Shown: positions 27,157 to 36,983 of the stretch, piece after piece
How the letters are laid out: each line of letters opens with the position of its first letter
Numbering within the stretch: the first letter of the stretch is position 1
Assembly: GCF_000317045.1 (NCBI RefSeq)
Contig: NC_019703.1
Span: 3,212,501-3,276,500 of the forward strand
Source of the DNA: Geitlerinema sp. PCC 7407
Lineage (GTDB): Bacteria > Cyanobacteriota > Cyanobacteriia > PCC-7407
DNA length: 64,000 nucleotides
Direction of reading: 5' to 3'
Program-made: the position numbers and the translations under genes
Notes under the pieces: model-generated
The model's database searches: none
Seen by the model: only the letters and a program-made list of their open reading frames with translations
Told to the model about the DNA's origin: nothing

Positions 27157-28494
27157 TGCGTCTCGCCCTCTGTGTACTAAATAAATGCCTAGTATTGAAC
27201 CCAATCATACACGTTCATGAATCCCTGGTTAAGTCCCTTGCAAAATTTTGCTCAATGGGAGGACGGCCTCGATTCAGGACCCAGGACAGGCTCTCCAGAG
27301 GAGCTGAGGGGAGCGATCGCAAGGAGACTGCGCCAAGCTATTCTCGAGTTTCGAGAAAGGTGTCAGTTCGAGGATTAAAATCATCTTGATCCCCTGGCTG
27401 GAGTCATGAATGTCGTACCATACAGACCTTCAGTTCATCGGCTTTATCATGGCATCAAGAATCTATTTTTAATGTCATTTTTTGAAGATTTAAAGCTTGA
27501 ATACCATAGGATTTCGGTCAATTCATTCAAGATTCAGCAATTCTTGAGATCCTTGCCTTACAAAGGATTGAAGCAAATATTTTTATTTTGCCTTGTTTAG
27601 AAAGGTACATAAAATATTTTTGAAAGTGCCCTCGAAAAATTTATTCTTTTAAGTTTGTCTTCATTTTTTTGAAGACATACGATTAAATTCGATTTAAAGA
27701 CAGCCTGATTAAAGCGATGAAATTTCTTGGAGCAATTAGACATCTTTACAATTTTTAATTAAAAATATTTTCTCAGAATTTCATATTTTCTAGGCGAATT
27801 TTGCGGTATACAACCATTCTAATTTCATCCGTATCTGCATTTAGACCAAATTTTTCTTGCTCAGATTTTTTGTTTGAATAACCATCCTAAGGATTAAGGC
27901 AGATAGATCTAGAATTTACGTATTTTTTCGAGAAAACTTCTTTAACAAGGCTTTTATTAGGGGGATATCAATCATCAAGGCTTAGATGACAAAAAAACTA
28001 AATTTTGTCTGTCTCAGGCCTGCTGAAATTGCCTCGCTGGCTCTGCGTTTGGGGGAATGGTCGATCAGGGGTTTAGCGTCTCTCTGGGCGTCCTGGCAGC
28101 AGTTTCACCCCGACGGTGCTGCTGTCAGCAAGACTGCAAAGTCAGCTTTCTTGGTCTATGAGAGTCAGCGGTAGATGTCAGCTTTTAGGGAGCTTTTCGA
28201 GGTTGTAAATTCTCGACAGCATTGAGGCTGGGTCTCTGCAAGCAAAAATCTAGTATCTTTAGGGTTGTGAATTTTGTAAAATTGAGTATAAATTCCTAAG
28301 TATAATTACACCTAAAATTGTGAGACATCTTGGGTCACGTTCAGAAACACTCTATAAGGAAATGCGATCGCCAAAGTACTGGACAGGAAGGCAGCCGCTG
28401 GTATGACCATCAACTTGGCAAGTCTCCTGTGACGAAGCCTGTGACGAGGAGTGATCTGGTCCTCCAAGGGGCATGTGCGATCGCCCCCAGCGGC
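27157..28494. other. 1.3 kb AT-rich spacer between gap2 and nadD
   Basis: The longest gene-poor stretch. From about 27400 to 27980 the base composition is far more A+T rich than elsewhere and HIP1 sites are nearly absent. A short GC-richer patch at 27985-28180 contains a 62-codon open frame (listed separately). No rRNA, tRNA or recognised RNA family is seen. It holds the gap2 promoter region on its left. Possible contents are an unrecognised small RNA or decayed DNA. Confidence 0.6.
27986..28174 (+). CDS. Possible small ORF, 62 codons
   Basis: An ATG frame starting MTKKLNFVCLRPAEIAS, lying in an island of normal base composition within AT-rich DNA. There is no clear ribosome binding site and I recognise no family. 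The compositional island could equally be a structured RNA or a gene remnant. Confidence 0.2.
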   Translation: MTKKLNFVCLRPAEIASLALRLGEWSIRGLASLWASWQQFHPDGAAVSKTAKSAFLVYESQR

Positions 28495-29190
28495 TCATGA
28501 AGATCCACTTTCCGCAAAATCCTGATACAGTCGATGCACTTCTATATAGTGGCGAGTAGATTTGGGCACCAAGTTGCCGATCGGCTGTCCAGACTGGCAG
28601 CGCGATCGCACCAGGCTCGACGATACTGCCACGGGAGGGATGCCCAAGATTTGCCACTGAATTTTTAGGTGCTGCTGGGCCATTTGCTGGGCGACTGCTT
28701 GGCAGGCGGCCATAGCTTGCTGGGTGGTGTCTAAGCTTTGGGTGTTAGCTGCACAAGGGATCGCGGGCACTCTAGCTGCTAACAGATGCCGAGGGACGAT
28801 CAACCACTGACAAGCCTCGGCAAAGTGCTGACGACCATACCAGCGAGGTAAAGACATAAAGGCGTCTAGACCAATGAGCCAAGACCACTGATGGTGAGGA
28901 TACTGGGACCGAAGCCCTAAAAATGTATGAACAGCATAGGATGGGTCGGGGTGACGTGCTTCAATGTCAGAGACCGTGAAAGCGGGATAGAAGGGTGCGA
29001 TCGCTTGCTTCACCATGAAGAGGCGGTGGTAGTAGGGTGCCGGGCGCGATCGCTGTTTGTAGGGCGGATCGTAGGTCGGGACCCAGATGATCTGCTCGAG
29101 GTCGGCCAGCTTGCAGGCAGCGTGGGCGATCGCCAGATGGCCCCGATGAATTGGGTCAAAGGTGCCGCCGAAGACTGCTATTCTTCCCAT
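28495..29190 (-). CDS. nadD: Nicotinate-nucleotide adenylyltransferase
   Basis: A 231-residue nucleotidyltransferase for NAD synthesis. It begins at once with the family motif FGGTFDPIHRGHLAIA (T/HxGH active site). VPTYDPPYK and the C-terminal SSSLVRSRCQSG, the ISSTxIR equivalent, complete the fold. ATG at 29190 gives the standard N-terminus. It is divergent from murC. The product is the usual size. Confidence 0.92.
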   Translation of the reverse strand: MGRIAVFGGTFDPIHRGHLAIAHAACKLADLEQIIWVPTYDPPYKQRSRPAPYYHRLFMVKQAIAPFYPAFTVSDIEARHPDPSYAVHTFLGLRSQYPHHQWSWLIGLDAFMSLPRWYGRQHFAEACQWLIVPRHLLAARVPAIPCAANTQSLDTTQQAMAACQAVAQQMAQQHLKIQWQILGIPPVAVSSSLVRSRCQSGQPIGNLVPKSTRHYIEVHRLYQDFAESGSS

Positions 29191-29449
29191 ATTCGGGTTA
29201 ACTGCAAAAGATTGCGGTCAAAAGCAGCAATTAATCTTCTATAAACTTCCGGATAGATATTTGCTTTTCGCCGTATCAATAGAGACAGATAAGAGCGCTG
29301 CCCGGCCTGTAGGACTATGCCAGGAGACTGAGTTTTTGCAGATTAATTTTGCGAAAGCGACTTGGGTCAAAAAGCACAAATCCCTAGCAGGTCATGTCGC
29401 AAAAAAGCAATTCTTGATATGATATCGCGTGTTATCGGTGTGGTGTGGT

Positions 29450-29460
29450 GTGTGAGGAGT
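29450..29460 (+). promoter_or_regulatory. murC ribosome binding site, complementary to the Yfr1 core
   Basis: The leader just before the murC ATG contains GTGTGAGGAGT, whose GAGGAG is the ribosome binding site. All 11 nt are the exact complement of ACTCCTCACAC, the invariant unpaired core of the cyanobacterial small RNA Yfr1. Part of the match is forced by the Shine-Dalgarno sequence. Regulation by Yfr1 is inference. Confidence 0.4.
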
Positions 29461-29464
29461 AAAA

Positions 29465-30994
29465 ATGCTGAATTCTGTTGATTTCAGCGGCAAACCATTC
29501 CATTTCATCGGCGTCGGTGGAATTGGAATGTCAGCCCTAGCCTATATTTTAACGAAGCGCAAGCTGCCTGTATCCGGTTCAGACATTCGCCTCAATCACA
29601 TTACCCAGCGGTTACAGGAGCTGGGGGCTCATATTTTTCTGAGTCAGGACGCTTCTAATTTAGAGTATTTCCAAAAAAATGCTCGCTTGGAAACGGCAGC
29701 TACTCTGGAGAAATCAACAGAATTAGTTGGGATCGTTGGCGGCCACGGGGGCATTTGTACAGCCGATCCCCACACGCTTCCACAGGTGGTTTGCTCAACG
29801 GCCATCAGTACCGGAAATGCTGAGTATAAAGCGGCACTCGATCTAGGCTGTCCTGTTTTCCATCGCTCAGATCTTTTAGCAGCTCTGGTCCAGGCATCGC
29901 GGGGCATTGCGGTCGCTGGCACCCATGGCAAGACGACGACCAGCAGCCTGATTGGATACATGCTGCTAAAGGCGGGCCTCGATCCAACCATTGTGGTGGG
30001 AGGAGAAGTTAGCGCCTGGGAAGGCAATGCTCGCTTGGGTGAGAGCTCGCTTTTGGTGGCAGAGGCCGATGAGTCGGATGGCTCGCTAGTGAAGTTCCGC
30101 TCTGAAATTGGGGTGGTCACCAATATTGAGCTAGACCATCCAGACCACTACAGCACGCTAGATGAGGTGATCGAGACGTTCCAGACGTTTAACCGTCAGT
30201 GCGAGACGCTGGTGGGCTGCTGGGACTGCACGGTGGTGCGCGATCGCCTCAAGCCCTCCATTAGCTACAGCCTCGATCGTGATTCTGGCGCGGATTACGC
30301 CGTTGATCAGGTGAGCTACCGGGCGGATGGTACGACGGCTCAGGTGTGGGAGCGGGGTATGGCGCTGGGCACGCTCAAGCTCCAGCTGCTCGGTCGCCAC
30401 AATCTCAGCAATGCGCTGGCGGCGGTGGCGGTTGGTCGCCTTTTGGGGCTCGATTTTGCGGCGATCGCTGAGGCGATCGCGACGTTTGATGGCGCTCGCC
30501 GCCGCTTCGAGCTGCGGGGCGAGGTGAATAATATCCGCTTTGTGGATGACTACGCTCACCACCCCAGCGAAATTCAGGCCACGCTAGCTGCGGCTCACTT
30601 GCAGGTGAGCGATCGCCCCGATCGCCGTCTTATTGCCGTTTTCCAGCCTCACCGCTACAGTCGTACCGTTACGTTTCTCGATGAATTTGCTCAGTCATTC
30701 TCTGCGGCAGATGTCGTTATTACAACAGACATCTACAGTGCAGGAGAGATCAAAGAGGTTGACATTTCTGGAGAGCAGGTAGCTGAGGCGATCGCCCAGC
30801 ATCATTCCTGTGTGCACTACCAAGCTTCCCTAGCCGACGTGCGGACCTTCTTGACCCAAACGCTACAGCCTGGAGATTTGGTCGTGTTTTTGGGAGCAGG
30901 CAACCTCAATCAGGTGATTCCTGATGTTGTGGCTTCTCTCCAAATGCCCCCTGAACAGGTCTCTGTAAAGCCCAATCACATCGCTGATTCTTGA
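29465..30994 (+). CDS. murC: UDP-N-acetylmuramate--L-alanine ligase
   Basis: The 509-residue Mur ligase adds L-Ala to UDP-MurNAc in peptidoglycan synthesis. The N-terminal nucleotide fold GVGGIGMSALAYIL, the ATP-binding GTHGKTTTSSLIG, DESDGS, TNIELDHPDHY and FVDDYAHHPSEI are all present and the length is normal. A strong ribosome binding site (GAGGAG) lies 6 nt before the ATG. It is followed by murB after 65 bp on the same strand. Confidence 0.96.
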   Translation: MLNSVDFSGKPFHFIGVGGIGMSALAYILTKRKLPVSGSDIRLNHITQRLQELGAHIFLSQDASNLEYFQKNARLETAATLEKSTELVGIVGGHGGICTADPHTLPQVVCSTAISTGNAEYKAALDLGCPVFHRSDLLAALVQASRGIAVAGTHGKTTTSSLIGYMLLKAGLDPTIVVGGEVSAWEGNARLGESSLLVAEADESDGSLVKFRSEIGVVTNIELDHPDHYSTLDEVIETFQTFNRQCETLVGCWDCTVVRDRLKPSISYSLDRDSGADYAVDQVSYRADGTTAQVWERGMALGTLKLQLLGRHNLSNALAAVAVGRLLGLDFAAIAEAIATFDGARRRFELRGEVNNIRFVDDYAHHPSEIQATLAAAHLQVSDRPDRRLIAVFQPHRYSRTVTFLDEFAQSFSAADVVITTDIYSAGEIKEVDISGEQVAEAIAQHHSCVHYQASLADVRTFLTQTLQPGDLVVFLGAGNLNQVIPDVVASLQMPPEQVSVKPNHIADS

Positions 30995-31059
30995 GCTAAG
31001 GGGACGACGCTGTCCTTAGCTGGCGCATCATTCGAGACAAATGAACGGCTGTACTTATC

Positions 31060-32100
31060 ATGACGCTCTCCCAAGATCCTCCCAGAACGACCTCTTCGTC
31101 GGTCATTAACGATCCCATCGGCCTAAAAACGCCTAAATCTCGCTCCCCTGTGTACCGCTCAACGCCTTCTACCACTTCTACAGATCCGATCCTCCTGCGA
31201 GGTACCAACTGCCTGATCAAGCGCCAAGCCTCCCTTGCGCCCCTGACCTCTTTTCGGGTCGGGGGTCCGGCTGAGCTGCTGGTCTCTCCTCGCACTCTGA
31301 CAGAGCTAGAACTCAGCCTAGAGTGGGCTCAGTCTCAGCCCGAACCGATGCCTATCACGCTATTGGGCGCAGGCTCGAATCTACTCATTAGCGATCGCGG
31401 CTTGCCGGGGCTGGTTATTTGCACCCGTCATCTGCGGCAGACTCACTTTGACGAAGAAACCGGGCGCATCACCGCTGCGGCCGGCGAACCCCTGGTGCGC
31501 CTCGCGTGGCAAGCAGCCTCTCGCGGCTGGAGCGGCCTAGAGTGGGCAGTGGGCATTCCTGGAACCGTCGGGGGCGCTGTGGTCATGAATGCCGGTGCCC
31601 ACACCGGCTGCATGGCTGACATCCTGCTCAGCGCAAACGTGATCACCCCCGATAGCCAAGCGGCAACGTTGCTCTCTGAGGATCTCGGCTATCGCTATCG
31701 CACCTCGATCCTGCAAGGCGGGAGCCAGTTTGTCACCCAGGCAACCTTCCAGCTACAGCCCGGTCACGATCCCGAGGCCGTGACTGCGCTCACCAACGAG
31801 CATCTCAAGTCCCGCCATCGCACGCAGCCCTATCACCTGCCAAGCTGCGGCAGCGTCTTTCGTAATCCCGGCCCCAAGACGGCGGGCTGGCTGATTGAGC
31901 ATGCGGGTCTCAAGGGCTACCAAATTGGGGGAGCCCAAGTTGCTGAGCGTCATGCAAACTTTATTCTGAACTGCGGCGGGGCCCAAGCCAGCGACATCTT
32001 CCGCCTGATCTGCCATGTGCAGGAAAAGGTTAGCCAGCAGTGGGCTTTGGCGTTGATGCCAGAGGTCAAGATGCTGGGCGAGTTCCCGGTCGCAGCCTAG
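31060..32100 (+). CDS. murB: UDP-N-acetylenolpyruvoylglucosamine reductase
   Basis: The 346-residue FAD enzyme forms UDP-MurNAc. Motifs: [50 protein letters not shown], and [10 protein letters not shown] with the catalytic serine, followed by [20 protein letters not shown]. The last block marks the type II enzyme. The first ~55 residues are a Ser/Thr/Pro-rich extension before the FAD domain, typical of cyanobacterial MurB, so a later start is possible. Co-directional with murC and ends at a HIP1-centred terminator. Confidence 0.94.
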   Translation: MTLSQDPPRTTSSSVINDPIGLKTPKSRSPVYRSTPSTTSTDPILLRGTNCLIKRQASLAPLTSFRVGGPAELLVSPRTLTELELSLEWAQSQPEPMPITLLGAGSNLLISDRGLPGLVICTRHLRQTHFDEETGRITAAAGEPLVRLAWQAASRGWSGLEWAVGIPGTVGGAVVMNAGAHTGCMADILLSANVITPDSQAATLLSEDLGYRYRTSILQGGSQFVTQATFQLQPGHDPEAVTALTNEHLKSRHRTQPYHLPSCGSVFRNPGPKTAGWLIEHAGLKGYQIGGAQVAERHANFILNCGGAQASDIFRLICHVQEKVSQQWALALMPEVKMLGEFPVAA

Positions 32101-32142
32101 GGCGGCCAAGCCAGTAAAGACAAATTAGGTTAGTGCTGCGAG

Positions 32143-32169
32143 CAAGGGGCGATCGCCCCTTGTTTTTTT
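32143..32169 (+). terminator. Terminator of murC-murB
   Basis: A perfect 20 bp palindrome (32143-32162) with GGCGATCGCC at its centre, followed by seven T. Confidence 0.9.
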
Positions 32170-32190
32170 GTTGGCTGGCTCGGGGATCAC

Positions 32191-32224
32191 GCAAAAAACC
32201 CTTGGAGCGATCGCCCCAAGGGTT
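32191..32224 (-). terminator. Terminator of typA
   Basis: On the minus strand a stem with arms AACCCTTGG/CCAAGGGTT and GCGATCGC in the centre is followed by six T. It is 20-30 bp from the murB terminator and faces the other way. Confidence 0.88.
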
Positions 32225-32310
32225 GGCTATCTCAAATTCACGAAATGGCGGCCTTATCGGCTTAGCACTTCAAGATTGAATTGAGACGAAGTTGAAACAC
32301 AGAAGCCGTC

Positions 32311-34104
32311 TTAGCGCTTAGCGAGCTTTTTTGCTGGCAGCTTCCGCAGGCGGATCGACTCCGGCGTCACCTCCAGCAGCTCATCGGGGCCGATGTACTC
32401 CAGCGCCCGCTCTAGGCTCATTTCCACCGGTGACTGGAGCTGCACAAGCTCATCTCCACTAGCAGCGCGGTGGTTGGTCAGCTGCTTCGTTTTGCAGACA
32501 TTCAGTTCCAGATCCTGAGGCCGGTTGTGCTCGCCCACGATCATGCCTTTGTACACTTTCGTGCCCGGCGTGATGAAGAAGGAGCCGCGATCTTCCGCGT
32601 TCTTGAGGGCGTAGAAAGTCGCCACACCTTCCTCAAAAGAGATCAGCACACCGTTGCGGCGAGTCTCGATATCCCCCGACAGAGGACGATAGTCCAAGAA
32701 GCTGTGGTTCATGATGCCTTCCCCACGGGTCAAGCGCATAAACTCGCCGCGGAAACCAATCAGGCCCCGCGCCGGGATCACAAACTCCAGCTGCGATCGG
32801 CCATTGCCGGCCACCTGCATATCTTGCATTTCGCCGCGACGCTGACCGAGGCGCTCAATGCAGCCGCCCACAGCCTCTTCGGGCACGTCCAGCACCAAGC
32901 ACTCGTAGGGTTCGCAGGGCTGGCCGCCCACTTCCCGGTAGATCACCTGAGGCTGGGACACCTGGAACTCGTAGCCTTCACGACGCATGGTCTCGATCAA
33001 GATGCCGAGGTGCAGCTCACCGCGACCAGAGACCGCAAACTTATCCGGGGAATCGGTTTCTTCGACCCGCAGAGCCACGTTGGTTTCCAGCTCGCGCATC
33101 AGGCGATCGCGCACCTGGCGAGAGGTCACAAAGTTTCCTTCCTGGCCCGCGAAGGGAGAGTCATTCACCGAGAAGGTCATCTGCAAGGTCGGCTCATCGA
33201 CCTTGATGAGCGGCAGCGCCTGGGGATTGTCAGGGCAGGTGATCGTTTCGCCGATGTTGGCGTCGCTGAAGCCCGCCACGGCCACGAGGTTACCGGCGGT
33301 CGCCGATTCGATATCGATACGGTTGAGGCCTTCAAAGCCCATCAGCTTGGTCACTTTACCCTTCACCACAGCGCCGCTCTCGGTGATCAGAGCCGCTTGC
33401 TGGCCCACCCGAATGCTGCCGTTGTGAATTTTGCCGATGACGATGCGGCCTAGGTACTCCGAGTAGTCGAGGGTCGTCACCTGGAGCTGCAGAGGCTTCT
33501 CCGGATCGCCCACTGGCGGCGGAACGTGGCGCAGGATGGCTTCAAAGAGAGGCCGCATGTCTGCGTTGTCGCTCTCGAGGGTCTCCCGCGCGAAGCCGCC
33601 GAGACCGGACGCGAACAGGTAGGGGAAGTCGCACTGGTCGTCGTCAGCGCCCAGCTCCAAGAACAGGTCCAGGACCTTGTCGACAGCCGAGTGGGGGTCA
33701 GCCCGGGGACGGTCGATTTTGTTGACGACGACGATGGGACGCAGGCCCTTCTCCAGCGCTTTTTTGAGCACGAAGCGGGTCTGGGGCATGGGGCCTTCGT
33801 TGGCGTCGACGATCAGGATACAGCCGTCGACCATACCGAGGACGCGCTCAACTTCGCCCCCGAAGTCAGCGTGGCCCGGTGTGTCAACGATGTTGATCAG
33901 GGTTTCGCCGTAGCGGACAGCGGTATTTTTGGACAGAATCGTGATGCCCCGCTCCCGCTCTAGGTCGTTGGAGTCCATGATGCAGTCCGGAACCTCTTCC
34001 CCTTCGCGGAAAACGCCGGATTGCTTCAAAAGGGCATCAACAAGAGTGGTTTTGCCGTGGTCGACGTGGGCAATGATGGCGACGTTACGAATGGGAAGAG
34101 TCAT
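32311..34104 (-). CDS. typA: Ribosome-associated GTPase TypA/BipA
   Basis: The 597-residue translational GTPase has G1 [16 protein letters not shown]3 [12 protein letters not shown] and G4 NKIDRPRA, then the domain II, III, V and BipA-specific C-terminal parts ([17 protein letters not shown], then [22 protein letters not shown]). TypA binds 70S ribosomes and supports growth under stress and low temperature. The length and ends match the family. It is divergent from the EF-G-like gene across 650 bp. Confidence 0.96.
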   Translation of the reverse strand: MTLPIRNVAIIAHVDHGKTTLVDALLKQSGVFREGEEVPDCIMDSNDLERERGITILSKNTAVRYGETLINIVDTPGHADFGGEVERVLGMVDGCILIVDANEGPMPQTRFVLKKALEKGLRPIVVVNKIDRPRADPHSAVDKVLDLFLELGADDDQCDFPYLFASGLGGFARETLESDNADMRPLFEAILRHVPPPVGDPEKPLQLQVTTLDYSEYLGRIVIGKIHNGSIRVGQQAALITESGAVVKGKVTKLMGFEGLNRIDIESATAGNLVAVAGFSDANIGETITCPDNPQALPLIKVDEPTLQMTFSVNDSPFAGQEGNFVTSRQVRDRLMRELETNVALRVEETDSPDKFAVSGRGELHLGILIETMRREGYEFQVSQPQVIYREVGGQPCEPYECLVLDVPEEAVGGCIERLGQRRGEMQDMQVAGNGRSQLEFVIPARGLIGFRGEFMRLTRGEGIMNHSFLDYRPLSGDIETRRNGVLISFEEGVATFYALKNAEDRGSFFITPGTKVYKGMIVGEHNRPQDLELNVCKTKQLTNHRAASGDELVQLQSPVEMSLERALEYIGPDELLEVTPESIRLRKLPAKKLAKR

Positions 34105-34753
34105 AGGTTGAAACTAAGGGATTGTCGGAGCAGAACGTTCGAAAAGATGACGTTTTCCGAGGAATGCTCGCCTATCGATGGATAGGGAGGTTTCGGAGGA
34201 GAGCCAAGCTAGAGCGGTAACGTTCACAGACTTCAACAATTTTAGCTTAATCATTAAGAATTATTGGTGATCGCCCGCAAAGCCTTGGGATTATGAGGTA
34301 GACTGCGCGCCTCGCCTACCCAACAGCGCCCCGCAGTCGGCTCTAGAAGTCAATCTGTTGAGAAGCTGCTTTATTTCGTCTGTCGCTTCTTCCGATGAAT
34401 GGCCATGGCCGATTAAGGGCTACTGACCGGGCACCCGCTTCGCCTCAGCCTCTCACGCCCGGGCAGCCGAAGGACGTCAAAAATCTCGATGCAAATCTCT
34501 GCATTTCGAGATGAAGGAAGGTTAAAAACCACTCGAAATCGTCAATATCCTTAACGCTTTAACAACCGAATCTTAAAACTAATTGCAATTCGGTCCTAAC
34601 AGAATCAAAGCCGGGATAATGAGCTTAAGTAAGAGCAGATATCATTTCGCTTCAAGAGTTTTCCTGGATTTCTTACTTAGGGATTGACTGAATTTTAGTT
34701 GCGATCGCAGTACTAACGGAAAGTCATTTCGGGGGTGCTGCCAAGGAGATTTT
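34105..34753. other. Divergent intergenic region typA / EF-G-like gene
   Basis: About 650 bp without a supported gene. It carries a small hairpin at 34171-34186 (CCTATC-GATG-GATAGG) close to the typA start and an AT-rich tract at 34490-34720 before the EF-G-like gene. Both promoters should lie here. Confidence 0.5.
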
Positions 34754-36823
34754 ATGATGAACGAAAAAGTCCTGTCCCGTTCACGAAACGTGGCGATCGT
34801 GGGTCCTTATTTGAGCGGCAAAACGACCCTACTAGAGAGCTTGTTGTCCGTTACCGGAGCGATTTCCCGCAAGGGCAGAATCCAGGATGGCAACACCGTA
34901 GGGGATGCTTCGCCAGAGGCCCGCGATCGCCAGATGACCGTTGAAGTAAACGCCGCCATGACCGAGTATGGCGGCGTTCGTTTTTCTTTCTTAGATTGTC
35001 CCGGCTCTATTGAATTTGTTCAGGAAACCTACAACGCCTTGATCGGGGTTGATGCGGCGATCGTCGTGTGTGAACCAGAGCGCGATCGCGCCCTCACCCT
35101 CGCCCCCCTCTTTAAGTTTTTAGACGACTGGGAAATTCCCCATCTGGTCTTCATCAACAAGATGGACCGCAGCAATGGCGACTATATGGACGTCCTCCAC
35201 GCCCTCAAAGAAGTCTCCAGTCGGCCCCTGATTCCGCATCAATATCCCATCGGCCAAGGAGAGCACCTCACGGGGTTTATTGACCTCGTCACCGAGCAGG
35301 CCTTCCACTACCACGCAGGCGCGCCCGCTGACCCCGTGCCCTTCCCCGCCGCCCTCAAAGCGCAAGAGCATGCAGCCCGCGAGGAAATGCTCGAGGCCCT
35401 CGCCAACTTTGACGATCATCTGCTGGAAGAGCTTTTAGAAGAGATCGAGCCGCCCCAGGAAGAAATCCTGCAAGATCTCAAGATGGAGCTAGGCGCTGAC
35501 CTGATTGTGCCGGTCTTCGTGGGCGTGGCCTCTGAGGACTACGGCGTGCGGCCCCTCCTCGACGCCCTGCTGCGCGAAGCGCCCGATCCGGAGGTGACCG
35601 TGGAGCGGCGCGGCCTCAAGCTCAACCAGACAGAGCCGATCGCCCAAGTCCTGAAAACCTACTACGCGCCTCAGGGCGGCAAGATGTCTCTGGTGCGCGT
35701 GTGGAGCGGCGTCCTCGAGGACAACGCCACCATCAACGGGATTCGCATCGGCGGCATGTACCGCCTCCTAGGCCAGCAGCAGCAGAGCCTCAACCGCGCG
35801 GAAGCCGGGGACGTGGTGGCCCTGAGCCGCACCGAGGGACTGCAAACGGGGGACACGCTGACGCTCAACGGCGGCGCGACCCAAGAGCTGCCGCGGGCCG
35901 AGAAGCTGCCGCCGGTCTTTGCGCTGGCGATCGCCCCCGAGAAGCGCAGCGATGAAGTCAAGCTCAGCAGCGCCCTCGGCAAGCTGATCGAAGAAGACCC
36001 TGGCCTAGTTTGGGAACAGCACGGGGACACCCACGAAGTCATCCTGTGGGGCCAAGGCGACATCCACCTGCAAGTGGCCCTCGACCGGCTGCGGCGGAAG
36101 TACAACCTGCCCATGAGCACCCACCTGCCCCAAATTCCCTACAAGGAGACCATCCGCCAGGCCCAAGCGTCCATTCACGGTCGCTACAAGCACCAAACCG
36201 GCGGTCACGGACAGTTTGGGGATGTCTATCTCGACATCAAGCCGCTGCCCCGGGGCGAAGGCTTCAGCTTCAAAGAAAGCATCGTGGGGGGCGTGGTGCC
36301 TCGGCAGTACATCCCCGGGGTTGAGATGGGGGTGCGGGAATCCCTCGCCCATGGTCCTCTCGGCTTCCCGGTGGTTGATGTGGCGGTCACCTTGACCAAC
36401 GGCTCCTACCACTCGGTAGACAGCTCCGAGCAAGCCTTCAAACAGGCCGCTCGCATGGCGATGCAGGAGGGCATGGCCAAGTGCACACCGACCCTGCTAG
36501 AGCCGATCGTCGCCATTGAGGTCTGGATTCCCAGCGACTTTACGTCCAATGTGCTGCGCCTGGTGAATGGCCGCCGCGGCCAAATCCTGGGCTATGAGGG
36601 CATCGCCGACTGGAAAGGCTGGGACAAGGTCTCGGGCTATTTGCCAGAAGCTGAGATGCATGACTTCATCGTGGAGCTACGATCGATGACGATGGGGGTC
36701 GGCACTTTCCGCTGGCAGCACTCCCACTTGCAGGAGGTGCCGGACAAGCAAGCCGAGCGAGTGCTGGCCACCGCCGGTAGTAGCAACGGCAACAGCAACG
36801 GCAACAGTAACGGCAAGCGATAG
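34754..36823 (+). CDS. Elongation factor G-like GTPase (EF-G paralogue)
   Basis: The 689-residue protein has the full EF-G domain order. G1 is GPYLSGKTTLLESLL, G3 is LDCPGSIEF (instead of DTPGHVDF) and G4 is NKMD. Domain IV and V blocks are present (PYKETIRQAQASIHGRYKHQ, then MQEGMAKCTPTLLEPI and VLRLVNGRRGQILGYE). The altered G1 and G3 show it is one of the extra EF-G paralogues of cyanobacteria (related to Synechocystis sll0830, as I recall) and not the main FusA. A ribosome binding site AAGGAG precedes the ATG. The tail is a short Asn-Gly-Ser repeat ending in GKR. Confidence 0.88.
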   Translation: MMNEKVLSRSRNVAIVGPYLSGKTTLLESLLSVTGAISRKGRIQDGNTVGDASPEARDRQMTVEVNAAMTEYGGVRFSFLDCPGSIEFVQETYNALIGVDAAIVVCEPERDRALTLAPLFKFLDDWEIPHLVFINKMDRSNGDYMDVLHALKEVSSRPLIPHQYPIGQGEHLTGFIDLVTEQAFHYHAGAPADPVPFPAALKAQEHAAREEMLEALANFDDHLLEELLEEIEPPQEEILQDLKMELGADLIVPVFVGVASEDYGVRPLLDALLREAPDPEVTVERRGLKLNQTEPIAQVLKTYYAPQGGKMSLVRVWSGVLEDNATINGIRIGGMYRLLGQQQQSLNRAEAGDVVALSRTEGLQTGDTLTLNGGATQELPRAEKLPPVFALAIAPEKRSDEVKLSSALGKLIEEDPGLVWEQHGDTHEVILWGQGDIHLQVALDRLRRKYNLPMSTHLPQIPYKETIRQAQASIHGRYKHQTGGHGQFGDVYLDIKPLPRGEGFSFKESIVGGVVPRQYIPGVEMGVRESLAHGPLGFPVVDVAVTLTNGSYHSVDSSEQAFKQAARMAMQEGMAKCTPTLLEPIVAIEVWIPSDFTSNVLRLVNGRRGQILGYEGIADWKGWDKVSGYLPEAEMHDFIVELRSMTMGVGTFRWQHSHLQEVPDKQAERVLATAGSSNGNSNGNSNGKR

Positions 36824-36875
36824 AAGAGCTCTGAAACGGCTCCGCTAGACGCGCTCAGTCTCTAGCGCACAACCC

Positions 36876-36904
36876 AAAGCCGAGGGCGATCGCCCTCGGC
36901 TTTT
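36876..36904 (+). terminator. Terminator of the EF-G-like gene
   Basis: A palindrome with GGCGATCGCC in the centre and arms AAAGCCGAG/CTCGGCTTT, followed by T. Confidence 0.88.
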
Positions 36905-36934
36905 GATCTAGGAAGAGGCGCGCTCTCCCCCACT

Positions 36935-36977
36935 CAATTCAGGGCTTTATTAAGCCCTGAATTGAAGCCCTGAATTG
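36935..36977. repeat. Inverted plus tandem repeat between convergent genes
   Basis: CAATTCAGGGCTT (36935-36947) and AAGCCCTGAATTG (36952-36964) form a perfect 13 bp stem with a 4 nt loop, and the right arm is repeated directly at 36965-36977. This could terminate the minus-strand DUF3352 gene, although there is no T-run. The duplicated arm resembles the one after cupS. Confidence 0.7.
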
Positions 36978-36983
36978 AAGCGT

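Noticed and set aside
27406-27600. 64-codon frame in the AT-rich spacer
   Set aside because: Composition is that of AT-rich non-coding DNA, no ribosome binding site is evident and no family is recognised.
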